A stretch of 64,000 nt of DNA, from the NCBI GenBank assembly GCA_023014365.1, contig JAEBUN010000027.1, positions 620,001 to 684,000 of the forward strand, given 5' to 3'. The position numbers were made by a program, and so were the translations under genes. The notes beneath the pieces were generated by a model. The model saw only the letters and a program-made list of their open reading frames with translations. It did no database searches and had not been told where the DNA came from. Below are positions 11,546-23,376 of this stretch, piece by piece. Each line of letters starts with the position of its first letter. The stretch's first letter is position 1. The stretch comes from Lepiota brunneoincarnata. Taxonomy: Eukaryota; Basidiomycota; Agaricomycetes; Agaricales; Agaricaceae.

Positions 11546-11805
11546 GGGAATACCAGATGACCAATTAAACTCTTGTCCAGTAGGGGCCATGTTTTGGGTA
11601 CTGTATGAGCTAATGCTTTAGGATAACTATTTGAGAGTATTTGGAGATGTTAGTGAGTTTGGCACAGTGAAATAGGCAGTAGTGTTGAAGGAGAAGTTGA
11701 TTTGGGAAAGAAGGTTATGGATGGATAAAGAAACCTCCTGAAAGAGATTCCTGTCTGGAAAAATCAGTTAAACTTGGGTTTTGAAGCCCCTATGGTAGGC
11801 TCCAC

Positions 11806-12051
11806 TTGAAAGAATATAAACTGGGGTGTTAAGGGTTTGGTGATGCAAGTGCAACAGTGTCCTTCTGTCACTGAGGCTTCAACCCAGATTCTGTAGGTGG
11901 AATAGAAAAATCAGCTAGAAAATGAACAATTTAAATAAAACCACTCAACATGTGAACTTGAGACAATATGAGACAATGAGGGGACATGTTCTGAACAAAT
12001 TCTGATAGCTGGGATATCAAGGTGAGGCAAAATGAAGTGAGATAGAAATAA

Positions 12052-12082
<31 letters not shown>

Positions 12083-12535
12083 AACTTTGGATGTGAGTTA
12101 CATAAGATCATGTTAACTGAGGTCCCTACAGAATACATGCAATATATATACCCTAGGGACTGTGACGCTTGTGTATGCTCTGAAAAATTTGCAAAGAACA
12201 TTAAAGAAGTGAGTGGAAAAGGAATAAGGATAAGGAAGAAGGAATGCACAAATGAATTGGAAAATACTAACTACTGTTCATTTAGAATGTCCTAGATTTC
12301 CATCATATGCTATGGGCAGTGTTCCCCATTCATTACTGAGGGGCAGGGAATGAAGAGACAAGTCAGGAGGAGGGGGGGGATATGTCTGATCTGAAATAAT
12401 TTGATCCACTGGCTATATGTTTCCTTTTTAGGAAGTCATTGCACTGGTGCTTCATCCAAAATTTGTTACATCCAACAATTGTTATGGAGAGGTGGTTTGC
12501 TTGGCTATGTGAGCAGCTAGGCAGCCACCTCTACA
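11806..12535 (-). repeat. Right (5') LTR of the Gypsy element
   Basis: This is the direct-repeat partner of 1920-2656, including the GA microsatellite (12051-12077). It ends CCACCTCTACA at 12535. The left boundary is within one or two bases, because the first bases (CTTGAAAG) differ from the other LTR (TGTGAAAG). Confidence 0.78.
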
Positions 12536-14284
12536 TCTGTTATGCCTATCCATACTTGCCATTGTATATTTTCTTCTTTTCTAACCCTCTCACTGAGACA
12601 GATGTAGGAGCACTTTATCCACAATGATTGACTACTGCAAATATTATCAATTGATCATTTATTTTAGACAGCAATTCACAGCACTACTTATGTATCCTAG
12701 ATGAGTTAGGTCATGTCTACACTTACTGGAATTGTTTCAATGAGACAAATGTAAAAGCAGCTCATCCACAATGATTGAAATACCACAGAATATACTATTG
12801 ACTTATTATTTATTTTACATGGCAATTCACAAGACTACTTGTCATAGATAAATCAGGTTGTATCCATATCCATTGGAATTGTCTCACTGAGACAAATGTA
12901 TTGATAGCTCATCTATAATGATTGAAATACCACAGAATATTATATTTATTTATCATTTATTTCACCCAGCAATTCACAGCACTACTTGTTGTAGATGAGC
13001 CAGATTGTGTCTAGTACCATTCAAACCACCTTATCCATACAAGTCCAAGGCAATTTTCTCCATGACAATTGGAATATTGCCTGAATTTATATTTGAATTC
13101 CTTGCATTATACACCTGTCTCATTGTCTTGTCTCCTTGCTCAGATCAACTTGTTGAGCTAGCAAGCTCATGTCAAGCTTTCCACAACATATCCCATTTAG
13201 GAATTGTTTTGTTTGTGCTTTTTTGCAGATACTGGGCATATTTTCACCCATTTATGGACATTCATTGGTAATATATATATATACTTACTAGCCTGCTGTT
13301 AGACACCTCAGTACTCATATTACAAGCTACTGAGATGAGTAGAGTTTTTCCTTATGTTTTCTGCTATGACACTTATGCTTATGGTAGACTTAGATATTCT
13401 ACAGGTTATGGGCTCTGACCCATTAAAAATTTCTAACACTTGTTACAATGTGTCATACACATAATAAACACCACAACCAATAATCTCTCTACCTCTATAC
13501 CACCTCTTGACCCCCAAGGTATGAACTAGCTCATATTCTCTAGGTGTTTCCATACTATCATATGTGGAAAAGGACTATGGTGTTGCGCTGCAAAATCATT
13601 TCATTTGTGGAATCACTAGTTAATAAAGTAACTAACTTTCCATTACTGAATAATATCAGTATATGACCATTGTCAGACACTAGGTACAAGAGATTAGAAT
13701 ACTATCAACCCTTCTGCTTGACTTGAGAGCTGAATACAAGTTGATAAGACTTTTTTGTTCTTAAGTAGAAAGTTCACTAACTTCCATTTCTTTGGATTCC
13801 TCTTAGAGGCTTTGCCTCAGAAGTATACTATTGAATTGTAGAGCTGTTTAATTGAGAAGTGAACATAGTACACATAGGGCCCATTGAATACACTGTCCAC
13901 TAGGTCTATCTAGCTTAAAGATACTTACTGTAGAAGCTTGCAAGAAGCCTGTCTTACTGAGTAGTATAAAGTTTTATTGTATTGTTTAGAAGCTGTAGTG
14001 TGCTAGGGCCCATTAGATAACACTGTCTGCTAGGCCATCTAGCTTAAGACACTTACTGCAGGAGCTTGCAAGAAGCCTGTCTGGCTGGGTAGTGTAAAGT
14101 TATAGTATTGTCAAAGAAAAAGGATGTAGTATGCTAGGGCCTATTAGAAAATGCTGTCTGCTAGGTCTATAGAGATTCACTGATTGTGGAAGCTTGCACT
14201 TTGCCTGACTTATCAATTTGTGAAGAAATTAGTTAACATATTAAATAGTAACAAATGTCAAAGTTTCCCTTATACTCAGATAGT
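12536..14284. repeat. AT-rich stretch with two tandem-repeat arrays
   Basis: Three copies of a unit of about 147 bp start near 12595, 12742 and 12889 (marked by GAGACA(A/G)ATGTA and CAATTCACA(G/A)(C/G)ACTACTT). A second array has three copies of a unit of about 130 bp starting near 13876, 14005 and 14136 (marked by AGGGCC(C/T)ATT and CT(A/G)CTAGG(T/C)). Copies differ by many substitutions. No gene was recognised. Confidence 0.7.
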
Positions 14285-14830
14285 ACAACTATTTGTCTAG
14301 GGGGAAAGCTTGGATAAACAGCCACCAACAGACTTGGAGAATATTGATTGATATTTGGAGCAAAGCCTGGATATAATACTAAAGCCTAGACCTATAGTAG
14401 AAGAAATTTGGGCAGCTGTAATTCCTATATCCAAGAGAGAGAGAATGTAATTAATCCAGGTAGTGAAAAGTGATCTCATGGTAGAGTATGGTAGGTTGGG
14501 GAGTTGGGATTAAGTATGAGAAGTAAGCACCTATATATATACATTATCCTATAGGGTCACATAATTTTATTTGCATTTATTTGATTGCATTAAACAAAAT
14601 CATATAATTATATATTAAGAATCCCAAAACCTTTCCAATATATGATAAATATTGTTTAATTCATTGACTTCCAAATATAGAATGTTATGTAATCATTACT
14701 AGATCAATTAGTAGATAAGATATAGGGGTATATCTATAGAAAATATAAGGTCTCTAGCTTTAGTATATCTAGAGCTATTCAAGAAATAGTTGAGATCTGG
14801 AGAATATTGGAAAGGTTTTGGCAGCTACTG
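14285..14830 (-). pseudogene. Tc1/mariner fragment: transposase 5' end and TIR
   Basis: A 60-aa minus-strand ORF (14479-14297) carries the Tc1 N-terminal helix-turn-helix region, ending KSVGGCLSKLSP. This corresponds to KSLGGRPSKLS in the intact copy. Upstream, 14620-14830 has a terminal-repeat pair, CCAAAACCTTTCCAATA and its inverse, ending GCTACTG before TA at 14831-14832. The catalytic part is absent, so this is a truncated copy. Confidence 0.75.
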
Positions 14831-14976
14831 TATTGTAGTTTCTGATAAATAGCATACTATGTGTAACTACACTTCAGCTCTCACATTAAGACTGAATATC
14901 ACATGTATTTCCTTTCATTTTGCCCTCTTGACCTATCTATTATGCTGAGTCATCACAATGTTGAAGAGGGAGTAGG

Positions 14977-15399
14977 TGTAAGGGGAACTCTGAGCTGCTG
15001 TCTACAATCCCAAGTCCAGAATTCCAATTCTCAGCCTTCTAGTACCATGAAATCTGAGCTCCAGCCTTTCTGCATTGAGAAATCCAATCCTCAGCCTCCC
15101 TGCATTCAGAAATCTATCCCCCAGCACCCTTATACTCAGTGTTTCCTCCTACACCCCTCCAATATAAATGCAAACCCTTACTGGCACATATAACCCTAAC
15201 CTAAGCCCATACCCAGCTATACCTACTTTAGACATTCCTGACACCTCATAGCTATCTATGTAGAGTAGATTACTCAACTGAGACCTTATGGCAGGTAGTA
15301 TACATAAGTAGTGTAAACAAACTTGGAGAAACCTTACTCAATTTTCCAAGGTTTCTCCCTGCTCAGCTGATACAATATGATAACCAGGTTGCCCTTACA
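14977..15399. mobile_element. LTR-like copy related to the insertion at 3638-6785
   Basis: The ends are TGTAAGGGGAAC and TTGCCCTTACA. About 180 bp at the left end match 6600-6785, and about 250 bp at the right end match 3638-3900, both in reverse orientation. The middle of the larger copy is missing. No target duplication is visible, so this copy is older or rearranged. Confidence 0.6.
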
Positions 15400-18300
15400 G
15401 GTCCAACTAGCTTGTTCCCTCAGCTTTTTAAGAAGATACCTGGCTTAGAGTCTCAAGGAAGGATCTTCCTGCCCTTATTACTTGCCTAGTGCACTGTGTC
15501 ATCAAGACATGCTCCTATTGGGGAAATCTGCATATTTTTCTTTTCTGGGGAGCCAGTAGCCCACCATTGTAGCCAACCTCTGGAGACCTACCACTACATC
15601 CTATAGGAGTGCCTGTTGTATACCCAAGCATATAACTTCAGTGATTCTAACTGTCTGCTGTATATCTACTGCCTCTATTGTTTCTTGACCAAGAATCCAG
15701 CTGCATTTTCTTTTCTGTAGGTAATATTCTCTTACTTACTCTCACCTATTACTAGGCTTGGTTATGGGTGAGTCCCTTCAGACATTTAGTTTGGTATCTT
15801 TGTTCACATTACTTCCCTTCACTCTTCCCTCTCAGTTTCCTACTTGTCTTATTTAGTTTGGACCAAAGGTCCCAAGCCACAGACTACTACCATGCCTGGC
15901 ATAATATATCATTTGTTTGAAATAAAATAAAAAGGGCTCAACTTTGACTGCTACTGTATAATAGCAGTCATGTGCCTGTATATGTATCAATATACATGTA
16001 TTTGAAGTTGAATTTAGTACACACAATGAAAACATTGTTTGGCATTAAATTAAATTAACAAGAATGCCAAGTGACTATATATTTAGGTGATGACAATTAC
16101 AGTGTAAATGGATGAACAAGATGAGAAATGAAAAGAATACAGCTTGGAAAGGATGATATTTCGATAGGAAGGGATGAGGATAACCCCAAAAGAAAATGGG
16201 ATCACCCAGCCGGAAGGGGTGAATTTACACAGCTTTTACACCTTGAACCCGCATCAAGTCGTGTATGGACAGACGGGGTTCAGATTCCACAATTTCCCGA
16301 GTACAAACCCACGGAATTTCCACAAAGACCGCCTGAATAATGAAAGGGCATGTCAAATGAAACCAAACTTAGCCTTGACGTTGACTCACAAACCAACATC
16401 CATAGGGAACTGATACTGGAATCACGTTCACGCTAGCTTCAGGTCGCGTACGCCCACCAACGTCGCCAAGAGCGAACTTCTTCGGCAAGTAGAAACTGTA
16501 CCTCGGGATCGTCACCAGACCCAACCGGGTGGGCCCTCTATATGAGGCGGCGGCGCGACACCACTGAACATCAGGTAACTGTCAGCGACGAACGCTGGGG
16601 CTAGCTGGTCTGACAACGGACAACACATGGTGCCTCGAGGGCTGTGAAGGCCGGACTCGTACTCCTGGGATCACGACGTCATCAGCTTATTCCTACACCA
16701 AAATCCAAAATTCACCGGATCCGATATCATAGGGGACTAGCCGATGGTCAGGAAACGGAATGAACACCGGGCGCTGTAGATTCGAGCACTGTGTTGGTCT
16801 CCATCCCCGAATGTCACGGCCTTCGTTTACTCATCAACGTCGAGGCCTACGAATCCAGACGGGTCACCTGCACTCTTCAAGTGACCGTTCGTGCTATCGG
16901 GGCAATCATGTTTTACTTCACCCAGTTCCGGCGCCAACACATTCATAATGCCAATGCCGGGTATCCGCTAACGGTTAGCACCGAAATGAATGGCCGTCCT
17001 TGAGACATTGAAAGTTAGCAAATATCACCACCCGGGCAGCTTTGCAAAAGCCTAGCGTCCTCACCATCCGCCCAAAACCAATCCCCGGAAACGACTATCC
17101 CCATAAACACGATGGGCATCACGGCGAGAGGGCAGAGGAGCGAGAGAAGATGCCATCTCGGTACCGGAACCTACGCCAGATGGATCATCCAGGTAGCCGC
17201 CGATATAGCCGTTTAAGGCTACTGGGCAGACCACACACAGGGCAAGGCACCAACATGTAGACACGCGGCCAAGTACCCTCACTCAATACTGGGCCTTGGA
17301 ACTTGCTTATTGCGTCTTGTGGCTTTGCATCCGGGTTTGTGTTGTCAGTGGCCGATCGATACCTGCCTACCTGTCGCCCAGCCCCAAGCATGCACTCCAT
17401 AGAGACATAAGCGCACAGGCGCGGCAGTGTGATCAGGGACGCATATGGCGACCGGCGGATATAGCAATGATGTCAGCAGAGTGAATGAATAATGAATACA
17501 TAAATGCAAGGACGAATAAATGGTAGAATGCCGTTAGCACTGCCAATCCCTGGTTAATGCCTAAGTCATGATCGTGTTTCCGGGACCTGATTTCCTTATC
17601 GTTGCTCCGAATGTCTTTTGTTTATGGTCATCCCTCCCACCGGAGTATTGTCAAGTGCTAGATACTAAGCAAATCAGTTGGCACTTGACCAGTCTGGCAC
17701 ATTTCAGGAGGTCTCAGGCGGTTCTCTTCGGTGACTCTGCTAGTCAGTAAGCAGCCTCATTGGTTTCAGGTCGTAAGCCGCGAGCGAACACGAGAACAAG
17801 GAAAATTAGCCCGAACAGTTCCCGGCGATCCTGCGATCGATTGATTGACTTGCAGAAGCTTGCAGGGCGGCAACTAATCTGTACAATCTGATATTGACGA
17901 AACATAAAAAAGTGACAGAGAGACAAAAAGCCGCAACGACCCAACGGGGGGCTCTGCAACGCATGTTCCTAGAAAAATTGAATGTCCTGGTCAAGAACTA
18001 GTGCCAGCCGTCGGTCTTCTGACCTTGCGTTGCAACCCTGCCACGGCGGGGACCTGGAACAGTAGCGCTCGGCCATAGTGGTGGGGCACCATGCCCTTCT
18101 ATACTACGGTCTGGATCGCCCCATCCAGCGTAAGCTTGTGATATTGCAGTTTGGAGCGGTGGTTCGCGACTCGAGGCGCTGTTCCAGTGTCCCTAAGTTT
18201 AGGAACCATTGCCCAACTTGAGATCGTATCTCACTGGTGTGCAAGTGGATAGCACCGACCAACTCGGGATAATTATCCAGTTTTTATATACACATAATAC

Positions 18301-18623
18301 AGTTTCGGGAACAGAAGGTTTGGCCAGACGCAAATAGATCGGGAGGTAGAAATGTCCTATGATAGGAGGATACTAAGTCGGGTTAAGCTAAGAGAACATA
18401 CCAGCGTATAGGAAACTATAGGAAGCCAGGATAGCATACAAAAAGCAGGGACAACGCAGAATGGAGTAAACAAGAATGATCAAAGCATGAGTAAGAGATG
18501 AATGGGGCTATGATTACATCGGCGAATCAAAAAGTGGAGCGGACCGATATGCAGACAGGAAATATTATGGTGGAAAACGAGCACGAGAGAACTCAACAGT
18601 GAAAGGAGATACTAGGGAAGTAA
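15400..18623. other. No gene recognised; composition boundary near 16.1 kb
   Basis: Until about 16.1 kb the sequence is AT-rich and CpG-poor like the transposon region. From about 16.15 kb CpG becomes frequent and AT falls. Only short overlapping ORFs occur. One minus-strand ORF (17994-17806) has a hydrophobic stretch (VVAAFCLSVTFLCFV) but no gene structure could be built around it. Confidence 0.5.
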
Positions 18624-19641
18624 TCAGTGAATCCCAAGTTCTGACAGACGATACCTCTTGGAGGCAACGTGGAAGGGAACATATCCAGACCAGAAGAGCA
18701 TGTAATCACCGTGCGCTTCTGTCCTACCCTTGAGAATCGCGGAAGTGCGCCGGTGGGACTCGACGACATCATCAGCAAAAAGGCGTAGCTGCTCGATCTT
18801 GGTACGATTATGCAACCTTGCAAGGAGAGAGACTGTGTTTTCTTGTTCTCCTGCGAGCTCTTCCTTGTAAAACGAGGTAATATCGCTGGTGGTAATGATT
18901 AGATCGCACCCTCTTGAGAGCAGGCCGAGAAGACTCACTTAACGTAGTTTATGATGATTTCTAGTTCAGGGAGGGTGTGGATATATTGTGCTACGCTAAC
19001 GGTGGGACGGAAGATGAATGTCGCATACGCCTTTGAGAGGCCCGAGAAGAGGCGAAGAAAATCCGGGTAACGTTTGGCCTCCGCAGGTAACTAGAAACTG
19101 AATGTCAGTCGTGGACAGTAGTAGATGTGGTGAAGCATACCTTCATCCCAGCAGTTAGGTGCTCGATCATCATAGCATTCATGAATGAGAACGAAGCAGT
19201 GACGATGAGATTCGAGGCGACGGGGTCGAAAAACTGGGAGGTCTCAGCGAGCAAATCGGCGATATTGTTGAGGACTTCGGAGGAATGCCGCTCGCCCCTG
19301 ATATAATTTTCGGTGAAGTCGCGAATGCCATCGGCCTGGTATTCGAAGTTGTCGTCAACACAGAGCATGAGTCCAGTATAGTAGGCGATGTAGAGTTTGA
19401 TCTCGTGAGACTGGTAAAAATAGGCCGCGTTGGAGACGAGAACGCCGACATGAAGATGTTTAGTGAGGTAGGACATGTCATAGCCACGGCGGTATGCCTC
19501 TACCCAGCACTCGCGTTCAAAGATGGCAGCACTAGCTGGATGAGGGACGTGTGCGGTCTGCTTGCATTTGGTGAGGAATTCGGTGATGACAGAGCGAACA
19601 CCGTCTTCCAGGGACTGGTTAGAGTGTTTATCGATGGCCAT
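18624..19641 (-). CDS. Trichodiene-synthase-like sesquiterpene cyclase
   Basis: Three exons join in frame: 19641-19141, 19090-18939 and 18885-18624. The introns are 50 nt (19091-19140) and 53 nt (18886-18938). The product is 304 aa. The first metal-binding motif is DDNFE (residues 96-100) and the second is NDITSFYKE (residues 218-226). The second motif appears only when the 53-nt intron is removed, because its Asn codon spans the splice, and this supports the model. The family ionises a prenyl diphosphate, normally farnesyl diphosphate, with Mg2+ to make a sesquiterpene. The NDxxSFYKE form is closest to trichodiene synthase, but the product cannot be predicted. No P450 or other cluster gene is seen nearby. 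Confidence 0.88.
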
Positions 19642-20162
19642 TGTAGAATGGAGAGGAACGTTGAGTGAACTGAAGGATTTGGCGAGTTTGAGGACAGTTT
19701 ATATAGAGCAGGTCTAGGAACGCTAGTCCCGAAAGCGACTCGACAAAGAAATGGGGATATGGATCTCCGCCGAAACATTCGAGTTTCCTGTTTGAATATA
19801 CTGTACATTGGCTGAAGAGGTCAAGTGGCCGGGTGAGTGGAGGCGAACCGACCCAGTACTGTCCGTCGAGTCGGGCACGGAGATGACGTTTGACAAATCT
19901 GGAATGAGATAACATCACGTGAAACAATGAAATTAAAAATATTTTCTTTTGTTTTAGTGCAATCGATGTGACAGTGGGCTAGGTCGCCGTAAAGTCCGGT
20001 CTCCAGAGCGATGGCAGACGGAGGATTCCAGCCTGAACTGCGCTGTGAGCGAATAGTTCCCTGTGCAAATGGCACAAAGTGCGCGAGGGATATTCGCGAC
20101 ACAATAACAGACCTTCAATCCAACCCTTGCCACAGCGCTCACTCTTCTCTCCGTGCTCCATC
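19642..20162. promoter_or_regulatory. Shared intergenic region between two divergent genes
   Basis: These 521 bases separate the start codons of the terpene synthase (minus) and the ornithine acetyltransferase (plus), so both promoters should lie here. A CT-rich stretch just before the plus-strand ATG (20118-20160) resembles fungal start regions. No specific factor site could be named. Confidence 0.5.
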
Positions 20163-21814
20163 ATGTCCAGCCTTGTTTTCAAGCGCTGGACATCCACCAT
20201 CGCTATCAAGACTACTCCTTCCAAGTCTCACCTCCATAAATCTCTCCCCACTTCCTCCTTTCCCACCGGGTATAAGCTCACCGGTCTCCACGCTGGTGTC
20301 AAAAAAAGTAAGGACACTCTCGACCTTGCGGTCGTCCTTTCAACGTCCGCGCACCCCACCTCTGCCGCCGCCTGCTTCACTCGCAATGCCTTCAAGGCCG
20401 CGCCTGTCATTGTTTCCAACGAGGTCCTGGAGAGACACTACGGCAGGGCCCGCGCTCTCGTCGTCAACAGCGGTTGCGCAAACGCCGTCACAGGCAAGCA
20501 GGGCCTTGAGGACGCGTGGTCCATGGTCAAGGCCACCTCTTCCCTCCTCCCTGCACTCTCGGACGACAGCACACAACAGGGCGGTAGTGAAAGCTTGGTC
20601 ATGTCAACGGGTGTCATCGGGCAGAACTTGCCCATCACGAAGGTCTTAGCTGGTATTCAACGCGCAGCGGAGAGCCTTGGGTCGGATTTTGCGGCCTGGG
20701 AACGCGCCGCAAAAGCTTTCATGACAACCGATACGTTCCCCAAGCTTCGCTCGCGGGTGTTCTCGATTCGTGGGGTCGAGTACAGGCTGGCAGGAATGGA
20801 TAAGGGTGCGGGCATGATACACCCTGATATGGGACCTGCGAGCACCCATTTCCCGTCAGGTCCTAGACAGCTCCATGCGACGCTGCTCGGGTGTATCATG
20901 ACTGACGCCGCAGTCTCCCCCCGCAGCCTTCAGAGCGCACTGACCTACGCAGTTGATCGGAGCTTCAACTCAATTAGTGTAGACGGCGACATGTCTACAA
21001 ATGATACGATAATCATTCTCGCAAACGGCGCGGCTGCACCGGCTGGTCCCGATGGCAATATCCAGGAGATTGATAAGGAGACGGAACGGAGAGGCATATG
21101 AGGTTTTCAAGAAGGAACTCACAGCCTTCGCGGCGGACCTCGCGCAGCTCGTCGTCCGAGATGGAGAGGGTGCAACTAAATTCGTTACTGTCACTGTCAA
21201 GGTACGCACTTTCTTTGTCTGCATTCTCCAGTGACTTGACCGAGTCGGTTCGTATCCAGGGCGCCCCGAGCTACAAAGACGCCCACGCTGTAGCATCTAA
21301 AATTTCAACTTCCGCGCTCGTCAAGACGGCATTATACGGCGAAGATGCAAAGTGGGTTCTCTTTCCGCCATGACAATAACCACGACGATTATTAATCTCC
21401 ACGGCTCCTCTTCCATTTGATCACATCAGTTGGGGTCGAATTCTCGCAGCTGCAGGCTCTGTCCCCCTCTCACCCTCCTCAATACATGCGCAACCACCGA
21501 CCATCGACCCGACCAAGGTGTCTGTGACCTTCATCCCCTCCGACGGCACGACCCCTTTACCTGTTCTTGTCAATGGTGAACCGGAGAAAGTCGATGAGAT
21601 CCGTGCGAAGGAGATCTTGAGTTTGGAAGATTTTGAGATTCTCGTGGACCTAGGAATGACAGAGTGTGTTGGTGACAACGATGGCGAAGCTCGATACTGG
21701 ACATGTGATTTCAGCTATGTGAGTATTGATTTGCTTCCCATTCAACCATCTTGTTTGGTATACCGACGAAATACACAGGAGTACGTGAGGATCAATGGTG
21801 ACTATCGAAGTTGA
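20163..21814 (+). CDS. ARG7: Glutamate N-acetyltransferase / ornithine acetyltransferase (ArgJ family), with one frameshift
   Basis: This mitochondrial enzyme of the arginine cycle moves acetyl from N-acetylornithine to glutamate. The start at 20163 gives an Arg/Lys/Ser/Thr-rich targeting-like N-terminus ([16 protein letters not shown]). Family motifs are [31 protein letters not shown] and the self-cleavage site HATLLG (Ala239-Thr240). Exons are 20163-21201, 21260-21351, 21430-21718 and 21779-21814. Joined, they give 1456 nt, one more than a multiple of three. The extra base lies near 21090-21097, where the frame jumps from KETER to [10 protein letters not shown], and no intron can explain it. 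Downstream motifs ([21 protein letters not shown], ending [10 protein letters not shown]) are all intact. Confidence 0.9.
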
Positions 21815-23376
21815 AACGCATCGACCTCAGTGCCTCCACATTATTATCTCCAGATGGAACCCTCGGCGATGAAACGGAGGGGGATGATAAAAACTGGTGT
21901 CATAAATTGATAAATGTGGACTAGGGTTATACAACCCGAAAAGATTGATTGTTATTCATTTCCACTGTAACTCATCGGAGCGTCGGCATTTGTTCTGTTT
22001 GTCATCCATCATTTCTCTCAGGAAGCGATAACGCAGGGACTGCACACCCGAGTACATCTACCAAACTCGCTTACAGCCATCTGGGGGACACGCATTTGGT
22101 CCAAACCTCGAAAGCACTAGTCCATCAGTTGGCCGTCAATGCCTGCAGTCCGGAGACGCGTCATGTTATCCCCGGCGTTGACTGACCTAGCACAGCGTGG
22201 AGTTCTAGTACTCGATGATTCGTGCATGTGATCTGCTGTATGTAAGCCCTTCAGGTTGAATTGTGGGAGAAAGCCGCTCCAGGTGGAGGCGGACACGCAC
22301 AAAGGACCGGACATCGGCGCGGTATAGATAGCGCCTGACCCTAGACAGGCTAGCGCATCATGAACATGCGAGCGGCCTGGACCGGGCTTATGTCGCCCTT
22401 CAACTACCGCAATCTATCGGAGTCACGCTCTTTATCTGAGAGACCCTCTCGTGCTCCCTCGAGCCTACCCTCCACACCATCAAGATGCCGATAGACTTGG
22501 AATGGGTGTTTGACCCAAATGACCCTCTGTGAGGCTATCGCCATATCAATATACACTCACTGACAGAACTATCCGGGGGAGACAAAATAAGGGATTCTGC
22601 TATTTTTGTGCACCACGACTCCGGCGACCGTGCAGAGGAAGGGGGAAGGCAACGGAGAACATTTCAGGGAAGAAAACATCCCTTCGTGTAGGTACAACCG
22701 ATTTACTACCCCTAAGTAACCCCTTACATATGACCGTCGAGGATGCGATATCACTGGGTCGGAACTCCTAAGTCGTGCGCACCGTGAGCCAGAAAGAACC
22801 CCTAACCTAAGATGTTCGAGAGTAACTTTCAATAGGCACAATCACCCGCAATAGATACTAAATATTCCCCCAATTGGGCTAATGACGGAAATGTAATGCA
22901 CCATCATCTAAAAAACACCTGAGAAGTATCACAGAAACCAGCTGATAGCTCCCATATGAACTGACGATCCGGGGCTCGGAAATGAGCCTTGTCTCCTTAG
23001 CCATCGTCTGATGGTGCAGAGTCTCCAGCCTACCTCGAACTTGGGGTGAATCCGTGGAGTCCGGGAGGATAGGACTGCAATGCGTGCGCAGCGTCCCCAG
23101 AAATGAATCAGATGAGAGTCTATGGGTTTAAGGCCAATGGAACATAGAAGCAGAGTCTTGAGGCTTGAAGCTTGAGGCCTTGAGGACTCGAGTTGGGCCG
23201 GTGTATGCCGTCTCTCAGCTGCTAGTTGCAAGCGGCTTGAACCTTAGCTACAACTCAAAACTATATCTCCACCCTCTAGATAAACGGCCCACATTCATCC
23301 TATACCTTCATATGATAAAGTTACTACGTGGATAGTGGGGAACATGATCCAACGAAGTCAATGTCTAATATTCCAT
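21815..23376. other. No confident gene
   Basis: Short ORFs only. One weak possibility starts at ATG 22484 (MPIDLEWVFDPNDPL) and, after a possible 48-nt intron, continues to a stop at 22771. It has no recognisable domain and is not annotated as a gene. Confidence 0.4.

Larger units (their letters stand above)
1920..12535 (-). mobile_element. Degenerate Ty3/Gypsy LTR retrotransposon, host of nested insertions
   Basis: Two direct repeats of about 730 bp (1920-2656 and 11806-12535) bound remnants in the order expected on the minus strand: gag (about 10.9-9.3 kb), aspartic protease (9.24-8.85 kb), RT (8.03-7.37 kb), RNase H start (7.2-6.8 kb) and integrase (3.64-2.7 kb). The order protease-RT-RNase H-integrase is that of Ty3/Gypsy. 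Insertions at 3638-6785, 8039-8430 and 11074-11545 interrupt it. No clear target duplication is seen outside the LTRs. Just inside the right LTR, the minus strand reads TGGAGCCTACC, a plausible primer-binding site. Confidence 0.8.

Noticed and set aside
2223..12295. Similar 61-aa ORFs at 2223-2408 and 12110-12295
   Set aside because: Both lie within the Gypsy LTRs and are explained by LTR identity.
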